A stretch of 64,000 bases of DNA from Rhodococcus zopfii NBRC 100606 = JCM 9919 (GTDB taxonomy: Bacteria > Actinomycetota > Actinomycetes > Mycobacteriales > Mycobacteriaceae): assembly GCF_001895025.1 (NCBI RefSeq), contig NZ_BCXI01000015.1:62001-126000 (forward strand). The letters run 5' to 3'. The translations under genes were made by a program, and so were the position numbers. The notes under the pieces are model-generated. The model had not been told where the DNA came from. It worked only from the letters and a program-made list of their open reading frames with translations, and searched no databases. Positions 19,149 to 28,056 of the stretch are shown piece by piece. How positions within the stretch are numbered: the first letter of the stretch is position 1; each line of letters starts with the position of its first letter.

Positions 19149-19882
19149 GCGGTTCGGTGCGGGCCGGGGCACAGCACCGGCGCGGGACACGCGACCACCG
19201 GGTTGGTGAGGATGCCTACACCCTCGATAGCCACCTCGACGACGTCTCCCGGCCGCAGCGCCAGGTCATCATCGTGTTGTTCCGCGGGTGTTCCGGTCAG
19301 GATCACGTCGCCCGGATACAGCGTCGCGAACCGCGACACGTAGAGAACGAGTTCGGCGACGTCGAGCACCATCTTCGCGGTCGTCGAGGACTGCACGAGC
19401 CTACCGCCGATACGGGTTTCGAGGGTGAGTGCACCGAGGTCGGCCACTTCGTCGAGCGTCACGAGTTCGGGCCCGATCGGGCAGAACGTATCGAGACTCT
19501 TGCCGCGGGTCGATTGGACGTCGGCATCCTGCAATCCGCGCGCGGACACGTCGTTGGCGACGGTCACCCCGGCCACGCATGCGAGGGCCTCCTCGCGGGT
19601 CCGCAGACTGCGGGCGGAGCGCCCGACAACGACGGCCAACTCCCCCTCACAGACGATCGGGCCGTCGATCTCCTCCGGAATGCAAATCGGAATTCCATCT
19701 GCAACAACACTTCCCGAGAACTTTCCGAACACGACCGGAACGGGGGTGACGGCGTTGCCGATGCTCCGATAGTTGTGCCCGATCCCGATGATGGTCTCGG
19801 GGATCCGGACACCCGGCAGGCCGGCGCAGGTCAGCGCCGGTCTGCCGGATGTGTGCATTCGGGTCAGTGAATAGCGGGCCAT
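19145..19882 (-). CDS. Fumarylacetoacetate hydrolase (FAH) family protein
   Basis: The protein has 245 residues. It has the FAH core: GIGHNYRSIGN, a metal-binding CEGELAVVVG, VTVANDVSARGLQ and GDVILTGTPA. FAH-fold enzymes hydrolyse, decarboxylate or hydrate 2-oxo acids, using Mg2+ held by acidic residues such as the Glu of CEGE. CGGAGG precedes the ATG. It lies between an ABC transporter and a DUF4862 gene and probably performs a late carbon-carbon cleavage or hydration on the imported compound. Exact reaction unknown. Confidence 0.83.
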   Translation of the reverse strand: MARYSLTRMHTSGRPALTCAGLPGVRIPETIIGIGHNYRSIGNAVTPVPVVFGKFSGSVVADGIPICIPEEIDGPIVCEGELAVVVGRSARSLRTREEALACVAGVTVANDVSARGLQDADVQSTRGKSLDTFCPIGPELVTLDEVADLGALTLETRIGGRLVQSSTTAKMVLDVAELVLYVSRFATLYPGDVILTGTPAEQHDDDLALRPGDVVEVAIEGVGILTNPVVACPAPVLCPGPHRTA

Positions 19883-19899
19883 CGACGATCCTCCGGGAT

Positions 19900-20649
19900 T
19901 CAGTGACTCAGGTGGGAGGCGTAGCGCTCGAGCCGAGGATGACCGAACACGACCTCCGGACGACCGTCGGCCACGATCTCCCCGTTCTCCATGAACACGA
20001 TCCGGTCGGCGACCTCACGTGCGAACTTCATCTCGTGGGTCACGATCACCATCGTCATGCCGGTCCCTGCGAGCCGGGTCATGATGTCGAGAACCTCGTT
20101 CACGAGTTCGGGGTCCAGAGCAGACGTCGGTTCGTCGAACAGGATCGCCTTCGGGCTCATCATCAGCGCCCGGCAGATAGCCACGCGTTGTTGCTGCCCG
20201 CCGGACAGGTCGGACGGATAGCTGTGTGCCTTGTCCTCGAGTCCCACCATGCGCAGCTTCTCCATCGCGGCATCCACGACGTCGGACTTCTTCTTACGCT
20301 GCACGATCGTCGGGCCCTCGAGCAGGTTGCCCAGGACGGTCCGATAGGGCCACAGATTGAACTGCTGGAACACCATGCTCAATTCGCGCCGCAGCCAGGT
20401 CAGCCGGAATTGGTCTGCGAGTCCGAGTTTACCTGTTGCGGTCGGTCGGTAGATCACTTGCCGGCCGTCGATATGGATGTCGCCGCCGCTCGGCACCTCG
20501 AGCATGTTGATGCACCGCAGCAGGGTGCTCTTCCCCGCCCCGCTCGGCCCGATGATCGCGACCACTTCCCCCCTGGGGATGTGAAGATCGATGTCGGACA
20601 GCACTTCCCGCCCACCGTAGCTCTTCTTCAGCCCTGACACCGTGATCAC
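19900..20649 (-). CDS. Amino-acid-type ABC transporter ATP-binding protein
   Basis: The protein has 249 residues, GlnQ/HisP type: Walker A GPSGAGKST at about residues 34-42, Q-loop FQQFNLWPY, signature LSGGQQQR, Walker B AILFDEPTSALDPE and H-loop THEMKFA. It energises the adjacent permease and binding protein. Its GTG overlaps the permease stop by four bases. Confidence 0.94.
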   Translation of the reverse strand: MITVSGLKKSYGGREVLSDIDLHIPRGEVVAIIGPSGAGKSTLLRCINMLEVPSGGDIHIDGRQVIYRPTATGKLGLADQFRLTWLRRELSMVFQQFNLWPYRTVLGNLLEGPTIVQRKKKSDVVDAAMEKLRMVGLEDKAHSYPSDLSGGQQQRVAICRALMMSPKAILFDEPTSALDPELVNEVLDIMTRLAGTGMTMVIVTHEMKFAREVADRIVFMENGEIVADGRPEVVFGHPRLERYASHLSH

Positions 20650-21359
20650 GCGATGCCCTCCAGTTCCTTCGTGGCCGGCTTCGAGGTCGGCGTGTTACGG
20701 GCGACCTTGCGGCCGGTCTTCCTCTCGATGAGAAGCTGCAGACCCATGAGCAAGCTGGTCATCGCCAGGTACATGACGGCGACGACACCGAGGGTTTCGA
20801 CGACGTTGTAGGTGGAGTTGTACGCCTTCTGCCCCTGGAGCATCAGGTCGGGAACGGTGATGACCGAGACCTGAGCGGACTCCTTGAGCATGATGATGCA
20901 GTTGTTGATGTACGGCGGCGTCATCAACCGGATGCCTTCCGGCGCGGTGACACGGAAGAACTTCTGGAGCGGGTTCATCCCGATCGATTCGGCGGCTTCG
21001 AGGTGGCCGCGCGCGACCGATTGGATTCCGGCGCGGATGATCTCGGAGAAGAACGCCGCCGAGTTCAGGCTCATCGCGATCAGCCCCGCGGTGAACGCGT
21101 CGAACGTCCAGCCGAACGGCTGGGTGTAGTAGAAGAAGAACAGTGACAACATCAGCGGCAGGCCGCGGAAGAACCACACGTACACGGCAGCGACGGCACT
21201 GAGAAGCCTGAAGCGCGACAGCCGCATCAACGCGATGAAGTAGCCGAGTGCGGTCGCGCAGACGATCGCCGCGAGAACGATGGCCAGTGTGGTGACAGCA
21301 CCCTCCAGGAACACCGGGAAGTACTGCCCCACCACCGAATCTGCTGGAAACGGATTCAT
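20646..21359 (-). CDS. Amino-acid-type ABC transporter permease
   Basis: The protein has 237 residues and five or six helices. It has the HisM/GlnP entry motif YVWFFRGLPLMLSL and a coupling EAA loop LEAAESIGMNPLQKFFRVTAPEGIRLM. A single permease gene implies a homodimer. It lies 6 bp after the binding-protein gene in the same operon. Confidence 0.93.
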   Translation of the reverse strand: MNPFPADSVVGQYFPVFLEGAVTTLAIVLAAIVCATALGYFIALMRLSRFRLLSAVAAVYVWFFRGLPLMLSLFFFYYTQPFGWTFDAFTAGLIAMSLNSAAFFSEIIRAGIQSVARGHLEAAESIGMNPLQKFFRVTAPEGIRLMTPPYINNCIIMLKESAQVSVITVPDLMLQGQKAYNSTYNVVETLGVVAVMYLAMTSLLMGLQLLIERKTGRKVARNTPTSKPATKELEGIA

Positions 21360-21365
21360 CGCACC

Positions 21366-22163
21366 CTACTCGGAGGTCTCGATGGTGAAGCCGAACCACT
21401 TCTGCTGAAGTTCGGCCAGGCTGCCGTCGGCGCGCATCTCCTCGATCACAGCGTCGATCTTCGGCTTCATCTCGGTGTCGGATTTCGGCAATCCCACCCC
21501 GGCCGGCTTGACCGCGTACACGTCGCCGACGATCTTCAGATCCTTGCCGTTGGGGGCGATCTCGATGTAGTTCTCGGCGGCGATACGTCCCGTGGCGAAG
21601 ACGTCGATCCGGCCGGCTGCGACGTCGGCGAACCCTTCCGGCGCACCGGGATAGGCGCGGAGTTCGGTGAATCCGCCCACACCCTTGATGTCGGCCTCCG
21701 TTCCCGAGCCTCCGATGACACCGACGACCAGGCCGTCGAGTGCGGTCACGTCGGTCACCGTGGTGTTGCCGGCCGCCACGACCGCGACCGCGCCGTCCGC
21801 GAGGTAAGGAGTCGAGAACGTGATCGACTCCTTGCGTTCGTCGGTCATGGTGAGACCGGACATCACGGCGTCGAACTTGCCGGCGTTCAGCCCGGGCAGC
21901 AGGCCGGAGAGTTGCCCGGATACGAATTCCGGCTTCATTCCGAGTTCTTCGGCGATCCGGGTTCCGACCTCGATGTCGTATCCGTTGAGCTTGCCACCGT
22001 CGTCGAAGGTGATCGGCCGGAACGTACCGCTGGTGGCGATGAGGAAGGTGTCTTCGGAACCCTCGCCGCCGGACGAGGAATCGCTTCCGCAGCCGGCAAG
22101 GAGAAGTGCGAGTGCGGTGGCGCCGGCAACGGCGAGGCTCTTGTGCCCGGTGAGGATGCGCAT
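21366..22163 (-). CDS. Solute-binding lipoprotein of the amino-acid-type ABC transporter
   Basis: The protein has 265 residues with a signal peptide and lipobox LLLAGC (Cys about residue 25). It is a bacterial type 3 periplasmic binding protein: FRPITFDDGGKLNGYDIEVGTRIAEEL, then AVMSGLTMTDERKESITFSTPYL. It captures a polar amino-acid-like ligand and delivers it to the permease. Its upstream gap holds one of three copies of the TGTCTACA operator, so expression probably follows the GntR regulator of the island. Confidence 0.93.
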   Translation of the reverse strand: MRILTGHKSLAVAGATALALLLAGCGSDSSSGGEGSEDTFLIATSGTFRPITFDDGGKLNGYDIEVGTRIAEELGMKPEFVSGQLSGLLPGLNAGKFDAVMSGLTMTDERKESITFSTPYLADGAVAVVAAGNTTVTDVTALDGLVVGVIGGSGTEADIKGVGGFTELRAYPGAPEGFADVAAGRIDVFATGRIAAENYIEIAPNGKDLKIVGDVYAVKPAGVGLPKSDTEMKPKIDAVIEEMRADGSLAELQQKWFGFTIETSE

Positions 22164-22269
22164 GGTGACCAGCTTTCCGATCGTCGTCGTGGGAACTGAT
22201 GACAGAAAGCTATGCGCGGTTCGTTACGTGTTTGGTGTCGTTCGTTTCCTCCGGGTTAATTATGAATTC

Positions 22270-22277
22270 TGTAGACA
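22270..22277 (-). promoter_or_regulatory. GntR-type operator upstream of the ABC operon
   Basis: TGTAGACA here is the reverse complement of TGTCTACA found at the gntR and symporter promoters. The match extends to 10 bases with the symporter site (22269-22278). Confidence 0.6.
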
Positions 22278-22296
22278 ATTTGCCGGGAAGCGGTGG

Positions 22297-23718
22297 CTAT
22301 TCGGCCTCGCACATCGAGGCCAACCACTCGGCGACGGCGAGCGCCCTCCCGTCCCGGCCGGGCGCACACACGACCTGCAGGGAGAGCGGTAGCCCCTCCT
22401 CGGACCGACCCACCGGCACCGACACGGCCGGTGCCCCGGTGAGCGTCACGGCACGGCACGCGCCCATCAGCTCCCAGCCGCGGACCACGACACCGTCGAC
22501 GGCGAGTGTGCCGTCGTGATCGCACGCCGGTCCGCCCGCGACCGGAAGCAGCACGACATCGACTTCGTCGAAGATCCGCAACGCTGCTCGCGCCGAGTCG
22601 GCCGCCGCGAGTTCGGCTGCCGCGAGTTCGGCGGGGGTCGTGACCAGCGACGCCCGGATCGTCTGCAGGTTCTCCGGCAGCAGGAGGTGCTCACGCCCCG
22701 CGACGACGGCGGCGTGGTCGCGCATCGGGTCGACGGCCCGTAACGCGTTGTATGCCGGCAGACAGCCCTCGAACAGGCGCGGTCGCTCGATGGCCGTCGC
22801 ACCCCGTCCCGCGGCTGCCTCGGCAACCTTCGCGACGCGGTCCGAGACCTCCCGGCGCACCGGGCCGAGCGCACCTCCATCGCTCCACGCGACGCGCAGG
22901 GCCGAGGGATCGAAGTCGCCGACGTCCACCGAATCGGCAGCGCGTCCCGCCATTACCGCGAGCGCCGTGCGCAGGTCCCGGATCGACCGTGCCAGCGGAC
23001 CGACCACCTGCAACCTGCCCTGCATTCCCGGCGACACGTCGACGAGCCGACCGGTCGCGCCGACGTCACCGCCCGCCGCGGGAACCTGCCCGGCGGTCGG
23101 CACGAAACCTGCCGTGGGCCGGATCGACACGGTTCCCGTGCACTGCGCGGGCCACCGCAACGATCCCCCGAAGTCGGTGCCTATCCCGAGCGCGGTGATC
23201 CCCGCCGCGAGCAGCGCGGCGTCGCCGCCACTCGAACCGCCGGGCGTCACGTCGGGGAAGCGGGGATTGAGAGTCCTACCCTGCAGCGGGCTCTCGCACG
23301 TCACTCCGAACGCGAACTCCGGGCAGTTCGACTTTCCGACCACGATTGCGCCGGCATCCTGCAATCGCCGCACTGCGGTCGCCGTGGCCCGGGCCGTCGT
23401 TCCCATCAGCGCACGACTGCCTGCGGTGATCGGAAGCCCGGCGACCGCAATGACGTCCTTGACCGAAACGGGGACACCGGCGAGAGGCCCGACATCGTCA
23501 CCCGCGCGTCGGCGCCTGTCCAGTTCGACAGCGGCACGCTCGGCTGCCGCCCACGATTCGTGGGTGAATGCGTTCAGATCGGATTGCGCCTCATGGCGGG
23601 CGCGCGCCCGCTCGATCGTCTCCACGGCCGAGACCCGGCCGCTACGGACGCCGGCCGAAATCTCGGTCGCGTCCTCGGGGTACGCGGCGTTCATATCGTC
23701 GAGAACCGAACGCGTCAT
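22297..23718 (-). CDS. Amidase signature family enzyme
   Basis: The protein has 473 residues. The Ser-Ser-Lys triad is readable: Lys87 in VSVKD, the cis-Ser in PGGSSGG (162/163) and nucleophile Ser186 in GTDFGGSLR. It hydrolyses a carboxamide to acid and ammonia, or transfers the acyl group. The ATG overlaps the gntR stop by four bases (ATGA), so regulator and enzyme are translationally coupled. In the island it probably hydrolyses an amide or ureide taken up by the ABC system downstream. Confidence 0.92.
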   Translation of the reverse strand: MTRSVLDDMNAAYPEDATEISAGVRSGRVSAVETIERARARHEAQSDLNAFTHESWAAAERAAVELDRRRRAGDDVGPLAGVPVSVKDVIAVAGLPITAGSRALMGTTARATATAVRRLQDAGAIVVGKSNCPEFAFGVTCESPLQGRTLNPRFPDVTPGGSSGGDAALLAAGITALGIGTDFGGSLRWPAQCTGTVSIRPTAGFVPTAGQVPAAGGDVGATGRLVDVSPGMQGRLQVVGPLARSIRDLRTALAVMAGRAADSVDVGDFDPSALRVAWSDGGALGPVRREVSDRVAKVAEAAAGRGATAIERPRLFEGCLPAYNALRAVDPMRDHAAVVAGREHLLLPENLQTIRASLVTTPAELAAAELAAADSARAALRIFDEVDVVLLPVAGGPACDHDGTLAVDGVVVRGWELMGACRAVTLTGAPAVSVPVGRSEEGLPLSLQVVCAPGRDGRALAVAEWLASMCEAE

Positions 23719-24386
23719 GCGCGCTCTCCTTTCGTGTCGATCGCCGCCGCGGTGCCGACATAGTCCAGCTCGCCGTGTTCGTCGAACGCCTTCCGGACGG
23801 CATTCGGGTCGTCGTAGCGCAAACTCGACAACAGGCGCTCGTGACGCTCGCAGCCTTTGAGCAGGTCACCGGACGACCGTTCCTCGGTCAGGACGTTGGT
23901 TGCCATCGACAGCTGCATCTGCACCATCAGCGTCCGGTACACGTGGACGAGCCGGCGGTGTCCCGAGGCCGCGACGACACCGACGTGGAAGTCGACGTTG
24001 GCCTGGACCACCGCGGGCCGGTCCCCCGCCGAGGCCGCCGAGCGCATCCGGCGCATGACGGCGTCCAGTTCATCGAACATCTCCGGGGTGCGATGCCGCT
24101 CGATCAGCGTGAGCGCAAAGTCCTCCAGCGAGCGCCGCAGCGAGTAGATCTCTTCGATATCAGTGTCCGTGAGGACGACGACGCGGTATCCGCGCCGCGG
24201 TGTCTGTTCGAGGATTCCTTCGGCTTCGAGGGTCCGCAGCGCCTCCCGAAGGGGTGGACGACTGATGCCGAGCCGTTCGGCAAGAGGCGGTTCGTTGAGC
24301 TTGTCGCCCTGCCGGAGTTCGCCGCCGATCACCATCTTCCTGATCCCGTCGGCAGCCATCGATACGAGGCTTTCCTGAATGATCAT
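23715..24386 (-). CDS. GntR/FCD-family regulator of the catabolic island
   Basis: The protein has 223 residues. The winged helix covers about residues 5-72 (LNEPPLAERLGISRPPLREALRTLE), followed by an FCD domain with metal-site residues in QANVDFHVGVVAASG and GCERHERLL. Three TGTCTACA copies, before this gene, before the symporter and before the binding-protein gene, are the probable operators. The spacing TGT-N2-ACA is compatible with GntR sites. It probably represses all three units until a pathway intermediate binds. Confidence 0.88.
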   Translation of the reverse strand: MIIQESLVSMAADGIRKMVIGGELRQGDKLNEPPLAERLGISRPPLREALRTLEAEGILEQTPRRGYRVVVLTDTDIEEIYSLRRSLEDFALTLIERHRTPEMFDELDAVMRRMRSAASAGDRPAVVQANVDFHVGVVAASGHRRLVHVYRTLMVQMQLSMATNVLTEERSSGDLLKGCERHERLLSSLRYDDPNAVRKAFDEHGELDYVGTAAAIDTKGERA

Positions 24387-24399
24387 TCCACCAGACTAC

Positions 24400-24407
24400 T
24401 GTCTACA
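24400..24407 (-). promoter_or_regulatory. GntR-type operator at the gntR promoter
   Basis: TGTCTACA lies within the inverted repeat CTGTCTACAG (24399-24408), 13 bp upstream of the gntR start, a good position for autorepression. Confidence 0.62.
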
Positions 24408-24468
24408 GATCACCGCTACGACTTCGAGACCAAGGTTGAATCCCTCACGAGACGCAATGGAAACATTT

Positions 24469-24487
24469 TGTCTACAGTATTTTGTAG
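24469..24487 (+). promoter_or_regulatory. GntR-type operator at the symporter promoter
   Basis: TGTCTACA (24469-24476) is followed by TGTAG at 24483-24487, giving an inverted repeat CTACA-N6-TGTAG about 30 bp before the symporter GTG. Confidence 0.62.
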
Positions 24488-24516
24488 TCAGTCTCGAATG
24501 AAGGAAGTAGGCGCTC

Positions 24517-25506
24517 GTGGCATCACCCGTATTCGAACGTGTCCGCGGAATCGCGGCGGCCGTCGACCCGTTCGTCGCGATGCTTCTCGCGACACTCGTC
24601 GTGGCTACGGTTCTGCCCGCCAGGGGAACCGCAGCCGAGCTCTTGCCGATCGCCGGATCCGTGGCAGTCGCGGTCCTGTTCTTCGTTTCAGGCCTGCGGC
24701 TGTCCCCCGCCGCCGTGGCAGCCGGGATCCGGGACTGGCGCCTGCAGGCCGCCATCCTCGCGACGACCTTCGTGTTGTTCCCGGCCGCAGGCTGGGCTGC
24801 GACCACGCTGGCGACGCCGTGGCTCTCGACCGATCTCGCGCTCGGCCTGCTGTTCCTGGCCGCCCTCCCGTCGGTGGTGCAGACGTCGACCGCCTTCACC
24901 TCGATCGCCGGGGGAAACGCCGCGGCATCGGTCTGCGCGGCGTCCGCGTCGAACCTGCTCGGGATCGTGCTCACGCCGGTTCTCGTCGCCGTACTGACCT
25001 CGTCCGACACCGGCATCGACGGCGGACCGGTCCTGAAGATCGTCTCGCAGATCCTCGTACCGTTCGCCATCGGACAACTCCTGCACGGCAGGTTCGGCGA
25101 CGCCGCTGCACGCCACGCCTCGTCGCTGAGGATTGTGGATCGGGGCGCGATCCTGCTGATCGTCTATTCGGCGTTCGGCGCCGCCGTTGTGGGAGGAGTC
25201 TGGGAGCGCATCGCGGTCGGGGAACTGCTCATTGTGGTGGGGCTGTGCGCCGGGCTACTGATCCTCATGCTGGTCGGCACCTGGTGGGCGGGCCGCAGGC
25301 TGGGATTCAGCCGAGAGAATCGGATTCCCTTGATGTTCTGTGGTGCGGAGAAGAGCCTGACCACAGGACTCCCGATCGCCGCCATCATCTTCGCCGGCCC
25401 TATGGCCGGGGTCGTGGTCATCCCGGTGATCATCTATCACCAGCTGCAACTGCTGGTCTGTGCGCTGCTGGCTCGCCGGTTGGCCGAGGCACGTTCCACC
25501 CCCTGA
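24517..25506 (+). CDS. Bile acid:sodium symporter (SBF-like) family transporter
   Basis: The protein has 329 residues, with about nine or ten helices and the layout of the SBF-like/YfeH branch: AVLFFVSGLRLSPAAV, then ALPSVVQTSTAFTSIAGGNAAASV and a late CGAEKSLTTGLPI. These carriers move organic anions with sodium. AAGGAAG precedes the GTG. It is divergent from gntR and shares the operator region. It may be a second uptake route or an exporter for an acidic intermediate of the island pathway. Confidence 0.82.
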   Translation: MASPVFERVRGIAAAVDPFVAMLLATLVVATVLPARGTAAELLPIAGSVAVAVLFFVSGLRLSPAAVAAGIRDWRLQAAILATTFVLFPAAGWAATTLATPWLSTDLALGLLFLAALPSVVQTSTAFTSIAGGNAAASVCAASASNLLGIVLTPVLVAVLTSSDTGIDGGPVLKIVSQILVPFAIGQLLHGRFGDAAARHASSLRIVDRGAILLIVYSAFGAAVVGGVWERIAVGELLIVVGLCAGLLILMLVGTWWAGRRLGFSRENRIPLMFCGAEKSLTTGLPIAAIIFAGPMAGVVVIPVIIYHQLQLLVCALLARRLAEARSTP

Positions 25507-25508
25507 AC

Positions 25509-25559
25509 GACCGAATGTCGCAGTCGGTCAGTTGAACTGAGCGACTGCGACATTCGGTC
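25509..25559. terminator. Bidirectional terminator between symporter and pckG
   Basis: Perfect 18-bp outer arms (25509-25526 and 25542-25559) enclose a second small hairpin, TCAGTT-G-AACTGA. It separates convergent genes. Confidence 0.85.
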
Positions 25560-25578
25560 ACATTGGGTCCGGGGCAGA

Positions 25579-27411
25579 CTAGCCGAGGCGCTGCTTGAGT
25601 GCCTCGAACTCGTCGCGGATGCCCGAGGGCACCTTCTCACCGAGGAACTCGAACCACTCGGCGATGCCTTCGATCTCGGCCTTCCACTCGTCGACGTCGA
25701 CCTTCAGGGCCTCGTCGACGTCGGCTGCGTCGACGTCGAGACCGTCGAGCGTGAGGTCGGCCGCGGTCGGCACGTACCCGATCGGGGTGGACTGCGCATC
25801 GGCCTTGTGCTCGATGCGGTCGACGATCCACTTGAGCACGCGCGAGTTCTCGCCGAAGCCGGGCCACAGGAAGCGGCCGTCGTCGCCGCGACGGAACCAG
25901 TTCACGTAGAAGATCTTCGGCAGCTTTGCCGAGTCGGCGTTCTTGCCGAGCGTGATCCAGTGGTCGAGGTAGTCGCCGGCGTTGTAGCCGATGAAGGGCA
26001 GCATCGCCATCGGGTCGCGACGCACGTTGCCGACCTTGCCTTCGGCCGCAGCGGTCTGCTCGGACGACAGGGTCGCGCCGAGGAAGGTGCCGTGCTGCCA
26101 GTCGAAGGATTCACTGACCAGCGGAACCGTCGTCTTGCGGCGGCCACCGAACAGGATCGCGGAGATCGGCACACCCTGCGGGTCGTCCCACTCGGGGGCG
26201 AGGATCGGGCACTGCGACATCGGGGTGCAGTACCGCGAGTTCGGATGCGCGGCGTTGGTGCCGGACTCGGGGGTCCAATCGTTGCCCAGCCAGTCGGTCA
26301 GGTGCGCCGGCTTCTCGCCGCCGATGCCCTCCCACCAGATGTCGCCGTCGTCGGTCTTCGCGACATTGGTGTAGATGGTGTTGCCGGCCTCGATGGTCGC
26401 CATCGCGTTCGGGTTCGAATCCGAACTGGTGCCGGGCGCGACGCCGAAGAAGCCGAATTCCGGGTTCACGGCGTAGAGACGGCCGTCCTCACCGAAACGC
26501 ATCCACGCGATGTCGTCGCCGAGGGTCTCGGCACGCCAGCCCGGGATGGTCGGCTGGATCATCGCGAGGTTGGTCTTGCCGCACGCCGACGGGAACGCCG
26601 CCGCGACGTAGTACGCCTTGTCCTCGGGCGAGATCAGCTTGAGGATCAGCATGTGCTCGGCGAGCCAGCCCTCGTCGTGGGCCATCGCCGACGCGATGCG
26701 CAGCGAGTAGCACTTCTTGCCGAGCAGAGCGTTGCCGCCGTAGCCGGAACCGTAGCTCCAGATCTCGCGGTCCTCGGGGAAGTGGGTGATGTACTTGGTG
26801 TCATTGCACGGCCACGCCACATCCTGCTGGCCGGCCTCGAGCGGCGCACCGACCGAGTGCAGGGCCTTCACGAACGGACGGTCCGTGCCCAGCTTCTCGA
26901 GGGCGGCGGCGCCCATGCGGGTCATGATGCGCATGGAGACGACCACATACTCGGAGTCGGTGATTTCCACGCCGAGCTTCGGGTCGTCGTCTCCGAGCGG
27001 GCCCATGCAGAACGGCACGACGTAGAGCGTGCGGCCGTGCATGCTGCCGCGGTACAGCTCGGTCATGGTGGCGCGCATCTCGGTCGGGTCGACCCAGTTG
27101 TTCGTCGGACCGGCGTCGATCTCGTTCTTCGAGCAGATGTACGTGCGGGACTCGACGCGCGCCACGTCCGACGGATCGGAGCTGGCGAGGAACGAGTTCG
27201 GCTTCTTCTCGTCGTTCAGGCGCGTGAACGTTCCGGCCTCCACCAGCTGGGAGGTCAGCCGATCCCATTCCTCATCGGAGCCGTCGGCCCAGACAACACG
27301 ATCCGGCTCGGTGAGCTCGGCAACCTCTCGGACCCAGGCAAGCAACTCGGCATGCTGGGTCGGGGGCTTGTCGTCGGTTCCGTTGAGACCGGGAATGGTC
27401 GCTGAGGTCAT
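25579..27411 (-). CDS. pckG: Phosphoenolpyruvate carboxykinase (GTP)
   Basis: The protein has 610 residues. It converts oxaloacetate and GTP to phosphoenolpyruvate, the gateway to gluconeogenesis during growth on lipids or acids. Visible: P-loop [14 protein letters not shown], metal and substrate residues in [21 protein letters not shown], and a C-terminal GTP-binding [28 protein letters not shown] 27411 has AGGAG upstream; a TTG one codon earlier is less likely. pckG beside the GTPase-like pair and trmB/mmpL3 is the order I recall for Rv0206c-Rv0211. Confidence 0.97.
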   Translation of the reverse strand: MTSATIPGLNGTDDKPPTQHAELLAWVREVAELTEPDRVVWADGSDEEWDRLTSQLVEAGTFTRLNDEKKPNSFLASSDPSDVARVESRTYICSKNEIDAGPTNNWVDPTEMRATMTELYRGSMHGRTLYVVPFCMGPLGDDDPKLGVEITDSEYVVVSMRIMTRMGAAALEKLGTDRPFVKALHSVGAPLEAGQQDVAWPCNDTKYITHFPEDREIWSYGSGYGGNALLGKKCYSLRIASAMAHDEGWLAEHMLILKLISPEDKAYYVAAAFPSACGKTNLAMIQPTIPGWRAETLGDDIAWMRFGEDGRLYAVNPEFGFFGVAPGTSSDSNPNAMATIEAGNTIYTNVAKTDDGDIWWEGIGGEKPAHLTDWLGNDWTPESGTNAAHPNSRYCTPMSQCPILAPEWDDPQGVPISAILFGGRRKTTVPLVSESFDWQHGTFLGATLSSEQTAAAEGKVGNVRRDPMAMLPFIGYNAGDYLDHWITLGKNADSAKLPKIFYVNWFRRGDDGRFLWPGFGENSRVLKWIVDRIEHKADAQSTPIGYVPTAADLTLDGLDVDAADVDEALKVDVDEWKAEIEGIAEWFEFLGEKVPSGIRDEFEALKQRLG

Positions 27412-27686
27412 CAAACTCTCCTGGGGTGTGCCCGGAACCGGATACCACCTCCGACCTGCACAAACGCACGCAGAAATCAGTGGCAGATCCGGGATTCCCC
27501 TCTCGGCAGGGGTACCACCCGCTTCCCTCCGTGGCCGAACGGAGGAAACGAGCGCCGGAAGTCCTATTCATAGAGGTTAACGCCGGACTTCCGATCGGGG
27601 GGAATCGGGTCCGGTCGGAAATGTCACAGAAACGATTCAGAGGCCGCATCGTACCGAAAATGCCGTATCCGCAGGAGCGACTCATC
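27412..27686 (-). other. 275-bp pckG leader with an inverted repeat
   Basis: No gene was found here. It contains 9-bp perfect arms (27556-27564 and 27585-27593) separated by 20 nt of locally AT-rich sequence, about 145-180 nt upstream of the pckG start. This could be a promoter-proximal regulator site or an RNA hairpin. No clean CRP/GlxR palindrome was found. Confidence 0.4.
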
Positions 27687-28013
27687 TCACTCCGGGCCCA
27701 GATTTCCGGCGTCCACGCGCAGCCAGCGCGGTGTCCCGTCGGGTTCGCGGTGGAACTCCCACACCCCGAACTCGCCGTCGTCGGCGATCGCGGTGAGCCT
27801 GTCGGTGCTGCCGTCGGCGTCGAGGTCGGTGGCGACGACCAGCGCCGACGACGAAGTCCAGGTGACCGTGTCGAAGGTGCCGTCGCCGTCGAGATCCGCG
27901 GTCGGGTCGACGGCGTCGGCCAGCGCGGCGACGGACACCGGATCGAACGGCGCGCCCGAGGCGAACCCTTCGGGTTCGGGCAGCCAATCGGGAATCAGGT
28001 AGCTCTCCACCAT
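27687..28013 (-). CDS. Small acidic protein with two Asp-rich calcium-loop-like repeats (DUF6802-like)
   Basis: The protein has 108 residues from ATG 28013, which has GAGGAGA upstream; the in-frame start at 28208 would run through unlikely sequence. Two loops, ADLDGDGTFDTVTW and TDLDADGSTDRLTAI, about 27 residues apart, look like the Asp-x-Asp-x-Asp loops of EF-hand or FG-GAP proteins. No signal peptide. Function unknown. It lies 43 bp after the larger GTPase-like gene and upstream of pckG, on the same strand. Confidence 0.68.
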   Translation of the reverse strand: MVESYLIPDWLPEPEGFASGAPFDPVSVAALADAVDPTADLDGDGTFDTVTWTSSSALVVATDLDADGSTDRLTAIADDGEFGVWEFHREPDGTPRWLRVDAGNLGPE

Positions 28014-28056
28014 CTGTGTCTCCTCGAACGGTCCGTACCCGTGTGTTTCCGGGTTC

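Noticed and set aside
27600-27650. CRP/GlxR-like half site (TGTCACA) in the pckG leader
   Set aside because: Only one half of the TGTGA-N6-TCACA palindrome is present.
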